Below, piece by piece: positions 1 through 8,375 of a DNA stretch of 34,227 bases (position 1 is its first letter; each line of letters opens with the position of its first letter). The stretch comes from an uncultured Methylococcaceae bacterium (lineage in GTDB: Bacteria > Pseudomonadota > Gammaproteobacteria > Methylococcales > Methylomonadaceae), in contig CAIQNQ010000033.1 of the NCBI GenBank assembly GCA_903873165.1, positions 1 through 34,227 on the forward strand. Direction: 5' to 3'. The notes below the pieces were generated by a model, which was not told the DNA's origin, searched no databases, and was given only the letters and a program-made list of their open reading frames with translations. Position numbers and translations under genes: made by a program.

Positions 1-55
1 GAGTTTTGATTCTCTCTTCATCAATTTGTCGTAAATCGTGATCGCTCAGTTTCAT
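1..55 (-). CDS. 5' end of a gene cut by the window edge, possibly an IS66-type transposase
   Basis: An ATG on the minus strand (complement of 53-55) opens a reading frame that runs off the left edge after 18 codons. The peptide begins MKLSDHDLRQIDEER. From memory, this resembles the amino terminus of some IS66-family transposases, which start MKLS followed by an acidic helix. Eighteen residues are too few to establish a family, and no terminal inverted repeat or accessory tnpB gene is visible next to it. It could equally be an unrelated small protein. There is no clear Shine-Dalgarno sequence upstream. Confidence 0.3.
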   Translation of the reverse strand, partial: MKLSDHDLRQIDEERIKT

Positions 56-157
56 TGCTTAAGGGGATGTTTGTATGGCAAAAGTCTATCATGTAATGAA
101 AAAAGTCGGGGAAATTCTTATAGGGCTGTGAATAATTACTTTTCAATAGTACACTAA

Positions 158-186
158 TTGCAATTCTGTTAATATTCACATAGACT
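158..186 (+). promoter_or_regulatory. weak sigma-70-like promoter candidate ahead of the membrane/SPFH-like gene pair
   Basis: TTGCAA (158-163) is separated by 17 bases from TAGACT (181-186). Each hexamer matches four of six consensus bases. It lies 40 bases before the ATG at 226. This AT-rich stretch could produce such a match by chance. Confidence 0.25.
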
Positions 187-225
187 TAGAATTAAGTTAA
201 CTGCGGTACAGCGTAAGTATTTGAT

Positions 226-1488
226 ATGAATAAAGCACGACATCCAAAATCAGGGCCTGGTGGTTTAGGCAGTTTTTTAAATTATATTCAGACTTCATTT
301 GTGGGCTTGCTGCGAGTTTGGTCTATCCCCATCGTGTTAATGTTGAGTATCTCCTCAGGCTTTACCACTTATTACGGTCTGTCTTATTTCATTCTCCCTT
401 GGATTGCTTTAATTATTACCATCGCAATTCAGTCTATTATTGTCATTTGTTCATTAGAAATGGCCAGTATTCATTGGCAGGCTAATCGGGGGCGCTACTT
501 AAGTGTGGTGCTGTCGTTGTTAGTCGCCATAACTGCGTCCATTACCTTCTCGTATTTTAAGTTTTATGAAGTTTCTCAAGCCGAAACTATTCGGATCGAT
601 CGAATTAATGCGCTCAGAAAAGATGTTAATAGCTATTTAAGTAATTTGGTTACCGTTAAAAGTACCATTTTAAAGCAGAAACATGCTGATTTGGATAAGG
701 CCACATCAGAGGTTTCGCAAGCTTATTTTGGCACTCATGAACAAGTGCCAGCCGCTTATAAAAATATTGTTGGCGAAGGGCCATTTTGGAAACATTACAA
801 TCAGCGTTATCAAGAGAAAAAAACCAGCTTTGAGCAAATAGAAAAAGACTTTCATCAAATTGATGAACATATTCGAGCCTTGCAAACGAGTTTGAATCAT
901 TTGTCTGTCGATACTGAAAAGAATTTTCAGGTACTGACGGCTGAGTTACAAGAGGTGCAATTAAAGTTTAATGAACTGGCAACCAATGCTGGTTATAGCG
1001 TGCCTGAACCGCCTATTTTGATGACCTATGTGCAATTTGTGCAAGGGGTTACGCCTTCATTTGCAATGTGGAATGATTTTTCTTTGTTTGCTTTTGCTTG
1101 TGCCGCGATGGTGGATTTCTTTACCTTTTTATTATCTTATCGCTTAGAAACTACAGCACCGGGGCCGCTTTCTGAAGAAGAACAAGAGCTGGCCTTTCAA
1201 TGTTTGAGAGAATTTTCTGAGTTTAGAATCAATTCTAATGATGAGTTGGAGATAGTGATAGAAAAAACGCCACTTGAGCGAGCACGGCATTATTCGGATT
1301 GGTCCAGGATGTTCGCAGTGGGTTTTTTATTGAGTCGCGGCTTTTTAAGAAAAATTGATAAACGCTCAGTTGAGTTTGCGCCTAATCTTTATCCACTCAT
1401 GTCAGAATGCATGAGTGCCAAAATTCTAGAGCTTAAAAGCCAGGCCGCCTTGGCTAAAACTCAAGCTGATGAGGTGGGCAATGGCTGA
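226..1488 (+). CDS. unrecognised four-helix inner-membrane protein with a large coiled domain
   Basis: I do not recognise a named family for this 420-residue protein. Hydrophobic segments lie at about residues 33-51, 53-79, 91-112 and 284-305. Between helices 3 and 4 is a hydrophilic, helix-rich region of about 170 residues (about 115-280), rich in K, E, Q and heptad-like leucines. The basic N-terminus and the basic loop between helices 2 and 3 suggest, by the positive-inside rule, that this region is periplasmic and that the C-terminal 115 residues are cytoplasmic. The ATG at 226 has no good ribosome-binding site, but no better start is seen. The gene overlaps the next one by eight bases, which implies co-translation with the SPFH-like protein. 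The function is unknown; a scaffold or membrane-anchor role is inference only. Confidence 0.8.
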   Translation: MNKARHPKSGPGGLGSFLNYIQTSFVGLLRVWSIPIVLMLSISSGFTTYYGLSYFILPWIALIITIAIQSIIVICSLEMASIHWQANRGRYLSVVLSLLVAITASITFSYFKFYEVSQAETIRIDRINALRKDVNSYLSNLVTVKSTILKQKHADLDKATSEVSQAYFGTHEQVPAAYKNIVGEGPFWKHYNQRYQEKKTSFEQIEKDFHQIDEHIRALQTSLNHLSVDTEKNFQVLTAELQEVQLKFNELATNAGYSVPEPPILMTYVQFVQGVTPSFAMWNDFSLFAFACAAMVDFFTFLLSYRLETTAPGPLSEEEQELAFQCLREFSEFRINSNDELEIVIEKTPLERARHYSDWSRMFAVGFLLSRGFLRKIDKRSVEFAPNLYPLMSECMSAKILELKSQAALAKTQADEVGNG

Positions 1489-2791
1489 TAATCAAGCATT
1501 GATACAAGCCTGGTTAAGAGGCGAGCAGAATTCAGGTGGTGTTGAATCGTATGCGTGGGATCCTGGCTTTGATGCCGAAAGGTGTGTCGTCGTCTCTCAT
1601 TTCGGTTGGGGCAAACGGGTATTTGAAAGGCCAGTTAATTATACGGCTGGTTTTCTGCATAAGGTTTATGCCCCGCCTATAGAATATTGGTCCTTATCTA
1701 TAACTCATAGATTACCGGGTGGTTTTTGCGATTTAACCGCTAATTTAGAGATCTATTTTCAAGCCAGTGTTGCTTATGCGCAAAAGAATAGTGCGTTAGT
1801 AGCGCAACTTAATCAGCACATAAAAATAACTTTTGAAGGCGTTATAAACGATTTGGTCAGAACGGAACTTAATTTACTTAAAGACGGTGCTTGGGTAGAG
1901 CAGGGTTTATCCGTAACCGAGGGCAAGATCGCGCAAGGTATTAATGAAGCTTTATTGCTGGCCGATGTTCAGGGACGGGCGCGTTGCGAAGTACTACCAA
2001 CTTTTGCCGTGCAGACTACTGATACCTTAGAAGGGCGTATTGTTCAAGATGCGCTTTATCAAAAGGTGATGCAAAAGGACTATGAATTTCGAGAAAAACA
2101 AGCCCAAACTCAGTACCAACAAGCTGAAGAATTTGAACGCTTACGTTTGGAACACGTTAAAAAGCAATTAGAGGTGATTCAGCAAGAAGAAGAGATAGAG
2201 CGCCAAAAGCAAGCCTTAGCCGCAGAATTTTTGCGCCAGAAATTAATGGATCAAGAAGTGCATCTGCAACAGCAACATGAGATTGAAGTGCGTTTACAAA
2301 CCGAAAAAGCCCAGCATGATAAAGCATTAAAAGCACTTGAATTGGCGAGCGCCTTAGCATTCGAAAAAGAAAAACAGTTATTAGAGCAGCAGTTAGAAAT
2401 AGAGCGGTTTGATAAACAATTAGCCCATGAGCAGGTTTTAAAAACCAAACGTGGCTTCGAAGAGGCGGCTATTCTTGCTCAGCAACAAAAAGCCGCACAA
2501 TTAGCGGAAGAGAAGGCTTTGCAGAGACAACGCTTGGATTTAGAACTGAAGCTAAAAGAAGAAGAAGCTGAACAACTTAAGCGCCAAAAATTAGCTGAAA
2601 AACTAGCCGCTCTTAAAATAGAACATGATTTAAAGATTAATAAGATGAACTTAGATGCTGAGGTTAAGGCTTTGGAGATGCGTGCTGAAACGCTGAAGAG
2701 TAAAGATGATTACTTACATCGAGAAATTGAATGGTTGGTGTTAGATAAACAGCGTGCCGAAATGACCCGTTTAATTCAAGATGATAATTAG
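1481..2791 (+). CDS. SPFH/band-7-like protein with a long charged coiled coil
   Basis: The protein has about 436 residues from the ATG at 1481, chosen over an in-frame ATG at 1469 because it gives a short 8-base overlap with the upstream gene. Roughly residues 1-190 look like a beta-rich then alpha/beta fold. The segment with LTANLEIYFQ, then VINDLVRTEL, then a helix and RARCEVLPTFAV recalls the band-7/SPFH (stomatin/flotillin) pattern, though only distantly. From about residue 205 to 425 the chain is almost continuous coiled coil, very rich in Q, E, K and L. No membrane segment or signal peptide is visible, so membrane association would depend on the upstream partner. A flotillin-like assembly scaffold is the best guess. 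The SPFH assignment is inference from pattern, not from a search. Confidence 0.75.
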   Translation: MADNQALIQAWLRGEQNSGGVESYAWDPGFDAERCVVVSHFGWGKRVFERPVNYTAGFLHKVYAPPIEYWSLSITHRLPGGFCDLTANLEIYFQASVAYAQKNSALVAQLNQHIKITFEGVINDLVRTELNLLKDGAWVEQGLSVTEGKIAQGINEALLLADVQGRARCEVLPTFAVQTTDTLEGRIVQDALYQKVMQKDYEFREKQAQTQYQQAEEFERLRLEHVKKQLEVIQQEEEIERQKQALAAEFLRQKLMDQEVHLQQQHEIEVRLQTEKAQHDKALKALELASALAFEKEKQLLEQQLEIERFDKQLAHEQVLKTKRGFEEAAILAQQQKAAQLAEEKALQRQRLDLELKLKEEEAEQLKRQKLAEKLAALKIEHDLKINKMNLDAEVKALEMRAETLKSKDDYLHREIEWLVLDKQRAEMTRLIQDDN

Positions 2792-2857
2792 AATCTAACA
2801 AGAACACTATACTGAATACGGTGCTATACGAGTTAGATCAAGTGTTAAATTTTTTAC

Positions 2858-3949
2858 TTACGTAAAAGCAATTTCAAAATTTTGACCTCTTTCCGGTAGG
2901 TGAGATGTAGTGAGATTGCCTAATAATGATTCTTTAACCGACATTGCAACTACTTTAGCTAGTCCACAGGGTACAGCGTTTCCAATTTGCGAAAATACTC
3001 TACTACTTGGGCCGCAAAATATGTAATTGGCAGGAAATGTTTGAAGTAAAGCTGATTCGTCAATTGTAAGACGCCTTAGATATGAAGGTGCGTCATGCAT
3101 ACCTTGAGGTTTTCCTCCTTTCATTAAGTGTTGGTGATAATCTTCAACCCAAGCGTCATCCCCATGATACAAATGATTGTTATCTATGATGGGTGTTCTA
3201 TTTCCACCCATGCTTGCGGGCAGAGTACTTGCCCAACCATCTGGATTAAGTGGTCGCCCTTGACCATTGAATAACATTCCTGCATAAGGTGATTTTCTGA
3301 GGATAGGTTTCGAAGCTAAGGTAACTTTCGCATTGCAAATGCGTTCATTGCCAGCTGTTCCTGGTTTGCCTAAAGGGATTAATACCTCACGTAGTGTGGG
3401 AGCCACCTTTCTGTATTTTTGGAAAATTGAGGATGAAATAGGTTTAAATCCCTTTTTTACTCCGATGAAAAATACCCTTTCACGTGATTGAGGTACTCCA
3501 AAGTCTTTTGCATTCAGAATGTGTATTGTGACGGAATAGCCCGCTTTCTGAAAGCGTGAGATAAGGGCGATGCGCACGCATTCGAATTTGCTTAGAGAAC
3601 CAAGGGACTTCACGTTTTCCATAACAAACGCTTTGGGTTGAAGTTGTTCTACTATTGAACAGAAGCTAAAAATCAATTTGCTTCTAGGGTCATCAGGATC
3701 CATCTTTCCTGCTACAGAAAACCCTTGGCAAGGTGGTCCTCCAAAAACCACATCAATTCCAGTGAATTCGTTTAGATCGGCCCCACAATTGTCAATATCC
3801 CCTTCTAATAGAAGGGTGTCAGGGTGATTTGCCTGAAATGTTTCACAGGCATGCTTATCTAGTTCGTTTGCAGCGACTATCTCAAACCCAGCTGCTTTAA
3901 ATCCGACATCCATTCCACCTGCTCCGCTAAATAAAGACACCGCTTTCAT
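2858..3949 (-). CDS. DNA (cytosine-5-)-methyltransferase of a type II restriction-modification system
   Basis: This 363-residue enzyme transfers a methyl group from S-adenosylmethionine to C5 of cytosine in its target site, protecting host DNA from the endonuclease encoded at 4282-5370. All landmark motifs are present in order: the SAM-binding LFSGAGGMDVGF (residues 6-17), PPCQGFS with catalytic Cys74, ENV at 111-113, QSRER at 154-158, a variable target-recognition stretch at about 185-310, and the closing QIGNAVP motif near residue 325. The start is supported by an AGGA about eight bases upstream and a perfect extended -10 box. The gene diverges from the HTH regulator, a common arrangement for controlled type II systems. 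The specificity cannot be read from the sequence. The target-recognition stretch looks familiar from enzymes paired with SacI-type nucleases, but that is a recollection. Confidence 0.95.
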   Translation of the reverse strand: MKAVSLFSGAGGMDVGFKAAGFEIVAANELDKHACETFQANHPDTLLLEGDIDNCGADLNEFTGIDVVFGGPPCQGFSVAGKMDPDDPRSKLIFSFCSIVEQLQPKAFVMENVKSLGSLSKFECVRIALISRFQKAGYSVTIHILNAKDFGVPQSRERVFFIGVKKGFKPISSSIFQKYRKVAPTLREVLIPLGKPGTAGNERICNAKVTLASKPILRKSPYAGMLFNGQGRPLNPDGWASTLPASMGGNRTPIIDNNHLYHGDDAWVEDYHQHLMKGGKPQGMHDAPSYLRRLTIDESALLQTFPANYIFCGPSSRVFSQIGNAVPCGLAKVVAMSVKESLLGNLTTSHLPERGQNFEIAFT

Positions 3950-3979
3950 TATTTTATTCCTATTTCGAATATTTTAGAG

Positions 3980-3988
3980 ATTATAGCA
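3980..3988 (-). promoter_or_regulatory. extended -10 promoter of the methyltransferase gene
   Basis: On the minus strand the sequence TGCTATAAT gives a perfect TATAAT with a TGn extension, about 30 bases upstream of the methylase ATG. The -35 region is poor (TTTTCA at a 16-base spacing), as is usual for extended -10 promoters. It overlaps the region where a plus-strand promoter for the regulator must lie. Confidence 0.55.
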
Positions 3989-3991
3989 TTA

Positions 3992-3997
3992 TATGAT
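3992..3997 (+). promoter_or_regulatory. candidate -10 box for the regulator/endonuclease operon
   Basis: TATGAT on the plus strand would place transcription start near 4004. That lies downstream of the possible TTG start at 4001 and about 20 bases before the ATG at 4025. It sits a few bases from the methylase -10 on the other strand, so the two promoters would compete. No convincing -35 hexamer is visible. Confidence 0.3.
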
Positions 3998-4024
3998 TTA
4001 TTGAAAATAGCTAAACATGTCGCA

Positions 4025-4285
4025 ATGAGTAAAAATAAAACAATCTACGACAAGCGATATCAATCTCTGATATCTGAACTAACAAAAGAGCGCGTTCGTT
4101 TGAGTATTTCTCAAGATGCACTTGCGGTAAGTGTTGGCTTGAATCAATCAGATATTTCTAAAATTGAAAAGTTTGAAAAACGCCTTGATGTGCTTGAGTT
4201 TTCAATGATTTTAAGAGAGTTAAGGATTAAAGAAAATGTTCGACTTCAACGCATTGTTAAAGAGTTCACTGGCGTTCCAGAATGA
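4025..4285 (+). CDS. XRE-type HTH regulator, controller-protein-like
   Basis: This 86-residue protein (94 if the TTG at 4001 is used) carries a single helix-turn-helix of the Cro/C1 type. The segment LSISQDALAVSVGLNQSDIS followed by KIEKFEKRLDVLEF matches the usual five-helix layout. Small proteins of this size located immediately before a restriction endonuclease gene typically act as controller (C) proteins, delaying endonuclease expression until the methylase has protected the DNA. I prefer the ATG at 4025 because the only visible -10 box would start transcription after 4001. Neither start has a good Shine-Dalgarno sequence. Its stop overlaps the endonuclease ATG (ATGA), which indicates coupled translation. 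No classic C-box repeat was found in the short divergent region, so the operator is not identified. Confidence 0.8.
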   Translation: MSKNKTIYDKRYQSLISELTKERVRLSISQDALAVSVGLNQSDISKIEKFEKRLDVLEFSMILRELRIKENVRLQRIVKEFTGVPE

Positions 4286-5370
4286 ATAGCATCTTTGAAC
4301 GGAATAAATTAGGTCAATATTACGTAAACACAAGACTGGGGGTAGCAAAAACTAAGTGTTTGGATGATTTCCCTGAGTTTAATACAAATACGGAAATTTA
4401 CAGACTTCTTACTGAGCTGATAGAAGTGAATGCCAAAGGATTTCGCGGGTTAGTTGTTACTGCATTAACTGGCTTGCATATAGATGAGAGCTATGATCCA
4501 CTGAATGACTTTTATGGGTGTAACCCACGATCTATTTTTGAAAGTGGTATTTGGTATGCACTTCAAGAAAATGGTATTCCGTGTGGTAAATCAGATCCTC
4601 TTAATGTGGCAAAGAATACTAATCATTTAAATGAAGAATGGGCAAAAGGGCGGCGTCCTGAATCAGCGGCAATGGCGGTGGTTAAATTTTTAAGAATTGT
4701 AATGACTTCAGGCAGAACAAAAAGAGCGAGGTTAATTGATTTTTTCTTTTTCCGACTATGGAAATATGCTGAAAGTATTACAGAGTATAAACTCGCTAAC
4801 TTTGAATCATCGACAAATTCAAGACAAGTCTTAGGTAATAAACTCATTGAATTCACGCTGAAATATCCGGAATCTGGGAATCTTTCTCAATTTTTGGTCT
4901 CTCAATTACTTTTAGGCGTATTTGGTAAATCAACAATAGAAGTCGTTGGTGGAAACGAGAGTGTTTTCGGTACAAATACGACCTCTAAAAAGCCAGCCGA
5001 TATTTGGTTAGAGGTTGGGGGTGTGGAAACTAATTTATACGAAATTACTGTTAAACCCGTGTCGAAGAAAAGATTGGACGATAGCTTAGATGCACTTAGG
5101 GCGACTGGACATCTAAAATGCCCCGTGACTTTTATATGTCGACTACCAACTGATGTAGCAGAACTTGAGGTTATTAATGGCAGTTATATTTACAAAGGCA
5201 AAAGTTTTGATTTTGTCGATTATAAAAGTTTTTGCTGTACCATCTTCGCAATTTTAAGTACTGATGAATTTGAAATTGTCGTAAACAATATCACTGATTT
5301 TGTAAAAGATATGCATATTTCCATGAAGACCAAAGCGGGTTGGAATGGGTTCTTTTCAACTGACATATAG
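4282..5370 (+). CDS. type II restriction endonuclease, possibly SacI-like
   Basis: Position identifies this 362-residue protein as the nuclease partner. It overlaps the controller-like gene by four bases and lies opposite a C5-cytosine methylase. A plausible PD-(D/E)xK-type core is visible at PAD (D240) followed by YEITVK (E254, K258), with an upstream acidic residue near 220. The N-terminal half contains the run YDPLNDFYGCNPRSIF and a GIPCGKSDPLNVAKN segment. These are reminiscent of the SacI restriction endonuclease family as I remember it, but I cannot confirm this without a search. It is expected to cut unmethylated DNA at the site modified by the 2858-3949 methylase. The gene appears intact, with no frameshift. 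Confidence 0.75.
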   Translation: MNSIFERNKLGQYYVNTRLGVAKTKCLDDFPEFNTNTEIYRLLTELIEVNAKGFRGLVVTALTGLHIDESYDPLNDFYGCNPRSIFESGIWYALQENGIPCGKSDPLNVAKNTNHLNEEWAKGRRPESAAMAVVKFLRIVMTSGRTKRARLIDFFFFRLWKYAESITEYKLANFESSTNSRQVLGNKLIEFTLKYPESGNLSQFLVSQLLLGVFGKSTIEVVGGNESVFGTNTTSKKPADIWLEVGGVETNLYEITVKPVSKKRLDDSLDALRATGHLKCPVTFICRLPTDVAELEVINGSYIYKGKSFDFVDYKSFCCTIFAILSTDEFEIVVNNITDFVKDMHISMKTKAGWNGFFSTDI

Positions 5371-5525
5371 TTAAGCAACCTACAATATGTTGGGAGCAAA
5401 TATGATGGGTGTATTACGTGGTGCAGCAGGTAAAAAGAGTTATGTTTAACGATTTTCAGAAGGCACTAGAGGATAAGCATGCAATATGAAAAGTCATCAT
5501 TACAAACATATTGGGATATCAAAAG

Positions 5526-5939
5526 ATGATTAATCTAGCCTTGATTATTCCTGTTGTGATAACTGTTCTGCTCTGGGGCTTTATGGTCTTTTTACCAAAG
5601 CTGGCCTTAGCTGAACTAAGCCCGCTTAGTGCTATGATTTACGAAATCTGTGGTGGGCTAACCGTGGCCTTGTTTGTATTGATCTTTATTGCTGGGCGCC
5701 CTGAATTCAATCTGCGCGGTGCAGTATTGGCATATAGCGTTGGAATCTGTGGATTCTTAGGGACGTTAACTTATTTTTACGCTATCACAAAAGGCCCGGT
5801 CAGCACAGTAGCGACCATGACGGCTATGTACCCAAGTGTGGCTATTATTTGCGGCGTATTTTTTCTGAATGATACGCTCACGCTTAAGCAAATTATCGGT
5901 ATAGGATTGAGTCTGTTAGGTTTACTGCTTTTGGCGTAA
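5526..5939 (+). CDS. half-size EamA/DMT-family membrane protein
   Basis: The protein has 137 residues from the ATG at 5526. A TTG at 5511 would add five residues but has no better signal. It is almost entirely hydrophobic, with four to five predicted helices: about residues 3-25, 32-54, 63-85, 90-110 and 115-137. The order, with a short loop after helix 1 and a GPVSTVATMTAMYPSVAII segment, is that of one EamA repeat. Canonical drug/metabolite transporters carry two such repeats in about 300 residues, so a single repeat would work as a dimer or with a partner. No substrate can be inferred. The gene stands alone, and a strong hairpin lies just beyond its stop. About 155 bases before it contain no supported gene. 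Confidence 0.7.
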   Translation: MINLALIIPVVITVLLWGFMVFLPKLALAELSPLSAMIYEICGGLTVALFVLIFIAGRPEFNLRGAVLAYSVGICGFLGTLTYFYAITKGPVSTVATMTAMYPSVAIICGVFFLNDTLTLKQIIGIGLSLLGLLLLA

Positions 5940-5960
5940 ATATTTATATATCAGGTAAAT

Positions 5961-5985
5961 GTAGGCCCCACAAAGCGGGGCCTAC
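5961..5985. terminator. GC-rich hairpin between convergent genes
   Basis: A perfect nine-base-pair stem, GTAGGCCCC pairing with GGGGCCTAC around a seven-base loop, lies between the stops of the EamA-like gene and the minus-strand glutamine synthetase. There is no long T-run on either side, so it may be an imperfect bidirectional terminator or a dispersed palindromic repeat. Confidence 0.5.
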
Positions 5986-6001
5986 CAATAGCTAGTGTTA
6001 C

Positions 6002-8176
6002 TTATTTAATAAACAACATTTCTTGATAAGTTGGGAAAGGCCATAACTCATCAGAAATTTCAGTTTCAAGACTATCTGCATAAACTCTAGCTTCGTCCAT
6101 TAATGGGCGAATGGTTTTAGCACAGAATTGCATATGATCTTCTACTGTTTCAAAATCATGTTGCGCAATGGCAGCACTTAGTTTTTCGATAGTAGCTGTT
6201 AGCGTGTTCAAACCTGCACTGATTACTGTTAAACGACCTGCATCTAAGTCGATACCGTTAGATTTTAAGCTACTTAATGTTGAAGATAGCTCCGCTAAAT
6301 ATTTAACAGCGGCTGGATATATACCTGTTTTTACCATGCTGACCACCAATTTAGCTTCAACTTCAATCGCTAAAATGTATTGTTCTGCATAGATTTCAAA
6401 ACGGCTGGCTAACTCGACAGGAGAAAGCACGCCCAATTTATCAAATAACTCTTCGATGTATTTTTCTTTTAAAACAGGTAGTGCATCTGCTGCAGTTTTA
6501 AGGTTGGCTAAGCCGCGTTCTTCAACCGCCATTTTATGCCATTCCGCAGAATAACCATTACCACCGAAAACAACTGCACCGTGCGTATCAATAATCTCTT
6601 TTAAAGTCGCTAAAATGGCAGAGTCTAAATCAGTGCCTTTAGTTAATTCTGCTTCTATAGAATCAGCTACCCAGTTTAAAGAGTCGGCTAACATAGTGTT
6701 CATAGACACTAATGGGCCAGCTACAGATTGTCCAGAACCTACTGCTCTAAATTCAAAACGGTTACCGGTAAAGGCAAAAGGTGAAGTACGGTTTCTATCA
6801 CCAGCGTCTTTATTAAAAGTCGGTAATGTAGAAATGCCTAAGTCCATAATGCCGGCATTTAAAGAGCCAGTGATTTTGCCTTGGCTGATTTGCTCAAAGA
6901 CATTATCAAGTTGGCTGCCCAAGTACACAGACATAATAGCTGGAGGCGCTTCGTTAGCACCTAAACGGTGATCGTTACTGGCTGATGCAATAACAGCACG
7001 TAATAACGGACCGTATTTATGCACGCCACGAATAACGGCACCACAGAATAATAAGAATTGAGTGTTTGAGTGCGGTGTATGGCCTGGATCTAATAAGTTA
7101 CCTTGAGTTGCATTACCCACAGACCAGTTAACGTGTTTACCTGAACCGTTAATGCCTTTAAAAGGTTTTTCATGTAATAAGCACACGAGGCCATGCTTCT
7201 TAGCGGTGTTTTTTAAAATAGTCATGATCAATTGTTGATGATCAGTCGCTACGTTGGCTGCTTCATGGAAGGGTGCGATTTCAAACTGACCTGGCGCTAC
7301 TTCGTTATGACGAGTTTTAGCGGGAATGCCTAAGCGATACAATTGTTCTTCAACATCTTGCATATAGATTTGGATGCGTTCTGGTATTGCACCAAAATAA
7401 TGATCATCAAATTGTTGGCCTTTAGCAGGAGAGGCGCCTAATAAAGTACGGCCTGATAATAATAAGTCTGGGCGGCTGTTAACGAAGTTAGCATCGACTA
7501 AAAAGTATTCTTGTTCTGCACCACAGCTAGAGTTAACAGGTGCGATGTCTTTGTTGCCTAATAATGACAATACGCGAGTGGCGGCTTTGTTCATTGCCGA
7601 GATTGAACGTAATAAAGGTGTTTTTTTGTCTAAGGCTTCACCTGTCCAAGACACGAATACTGTTGGAATACATAAAGTAGAGCCATTGTCTGTATTCATA
7701 ATGAACGCAGGGCTGGTTACATCCCAAGCAGTGTAACCACGCGCTTCGAAAGTAGAGCGAATGCCACCATTCGGAAACGATGAACCGTCTGGTTCGCCTT
7801 GTACTAAGACTTTGCCGCCAAATTCTGAGATAACGCTGCCGTCACTTTGCACAGAAATAAAACCGTCGTGTTTTTCTGCGGTCGCATTAGTTAAAGGATA
7901 AAAAACGTGTGCGTAATAAAGGGCGCCTTTTGATAAAGCCCAGTCTTTCATGGCCGCTGCTACAACGTCAGCAACAGAAACATCAAGTTCTGCACCAGTT
8001 TCTATGGTTTTTTTGACCGATTTAAAAACTTCTTTCGGTAAACTCTCTTTCATTTTAGCGAGAGTAAATACATCACTAGCCCAAAGACTTGATAATGGCT
8101 CTGGGAATGTGGTAGCGGTAGGTTGACGGTTGGTAATATTTTGAACAGCTTGAATGCGAGCAGCATTTCCAGTCAT
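6002..8176 (-). CDS. glnN: glutamine synthetase type III
   Basis: This 724-residue protein makes glutamine from glutamate, ammonia and ATP in the cytoplasm. Its length and sequence fit GSIII, which is about 700-730 residues and only distantly related to GSI. Visible landmarks include [12 protein letters not shown] near residue 100, the glutamate/ammonia-site segment [14 protein letters not shown], and the GSIII signature region [18 protein letters not shown]. The ATG at 8176 has a good AGGGGA ribosome-binding site six bases upstream. A sigma-54-like promoter lies about 50 bases further up, with an NtrC-like dyad beyond, so it is probably induced on nitrogen limitation. It lies downstream of a porin on the same strand and near a second synthetase (glnA). 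GSIII enzymes lack the adenylylation loop of GSI, so control is expected at transcription. Confidence 0.95.
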   Translation of the reverse strand: MTGNAARIQAVQNITNRQPTATTFPEPLSSLWASDVFTLAKMKESLPKEVFKSVKKTIETGAELDVSVADVVAAAMKDWALSKGALYYAHVFYPLTNATAEKHDGFISVQSDGSVISEFGGKVLVQGEPDGSSFPNGGIRSTFEARGYTAWDVTSPAFIMNTDNGSTLCIPTVFVSWTGEALDKKTPLLRSISAMNKAATRVLSLLGNKDIAPVNSSCGAEQEYFLVDANFVNSRPDLLLSGRTLLGASPAKGQQFDDHYFGAIPERIQIYMQDVEEQLYRLGIPAKTRHNEVAPGQFEIAPFHEAANVATDHQQLIMTILKNTAKKHGLVCLLHEKPFKGINGSGKHVNWSVGNATQGNLLDPGHTPHSNTQFLLFCGAVIRGVHKYGPLLRAVIASASNDHRLGANEAPPAIMSVYLGSQLDNVFEQISQGKITGSLNAGIMDLGISTLPTFNKDAGDRNRTSPFAFTGNRFEFRAVGSGQSVAGPLVSMNTMLADSLNWVADSIEAELTKGTDLDSAILATLKEIIDTHGAVVFGGNGYSAEWHKMAVEERGLANLKTAADALPVLKEKYIEELFDKLGVLSPVELASRFEIYAEQYILAIEVEAKLVVSMVKTGIYPAAVKYLAELSSTLSSLKSNGIDLDAGRLTVISAGLNTLTATIEKLSAAIAQHDFETVEDHMQFCAKTIRPLMDEARVYADSLETEISDELWPFPTYQEMLFIK

Positions 8177-8226
8177 AGTTTTCCCCTGTTAGGTTAGGTT
8201 ATTGATTGTTATACAGCGTAAATAAA

Positions 8227-8242
8227 TGCAAGAATTGAACCA
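8227..8242 (-). promoter_or_regulatory. sigma-54-like promoter of the type III glutamine synthetase gene
   Basis: Read on the minus strand, the sequence is TGGTTCAATTCTTGCA. The invariant GG (-24) and GC (-12) are separated by exactly ten bases, the -12 element TTGCA is perfect, and the -24 element matches four of six bases of TGGCAC. Transcription would start near 8216, about 40 bases before the ATG. This fits the known use of RpoN for glutamine synthetase genes. Confidence 0.6.
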
Positions 8243-8358
8243 TAATTGCTTGGTATAAAGATAGGTGGGTAAAGTCTTAAGGTTGTGTCGATAAAGCGGG
8301 CAATTAAAGAGTGTTAAGTCATTGAGCTGGGAATTTTTAGTGCATGGGGCTGATGTTG

Positions 8359-8375
8359 TGCGTCAAGTTGGTGCG
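8359..8375. promoter_or_regulatory. candidate NtrC-binding dyad
   Basis: TGCGTC-N5-GGTGCG matches 9 of 12 positions of the NtrC consensus TGCACC-N5-GGTGCA. It lies roughly 150 bases upstream of the predicted sigma-54 start, a distance typical of NtrC enhancers. The match is imperfect and was found by eye. Confidence 0.35.

Noticed and set aside
1-225. Terminal inverted repeat of an insertion sequence near the left edge
   Set aside because: No repeat or target duplication could be matched within the window; the element, if any, lies outside.
2793-2838. Inverted repeat ATCTAAC...GTTAGAT between the SPFH-like gene and the methylase, followed by a T-run
   Set aside because: The arms are only seven bases and the loop is 32 bases, so I do not call it a terminator.
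5387-5449. A 20-codon frame beginning ATGTTGGGAGCA after the endonuclease gene
   Set aside because: Too short, no ribosome-binding site and no recognisable similarity; it is probably chance.
6615-6971. A 118-codon open frame on the plus strand within glnN
   Set aside because: It is antisense to a well-conserved glutamine synthetase, and its translation matches no family I recognise.
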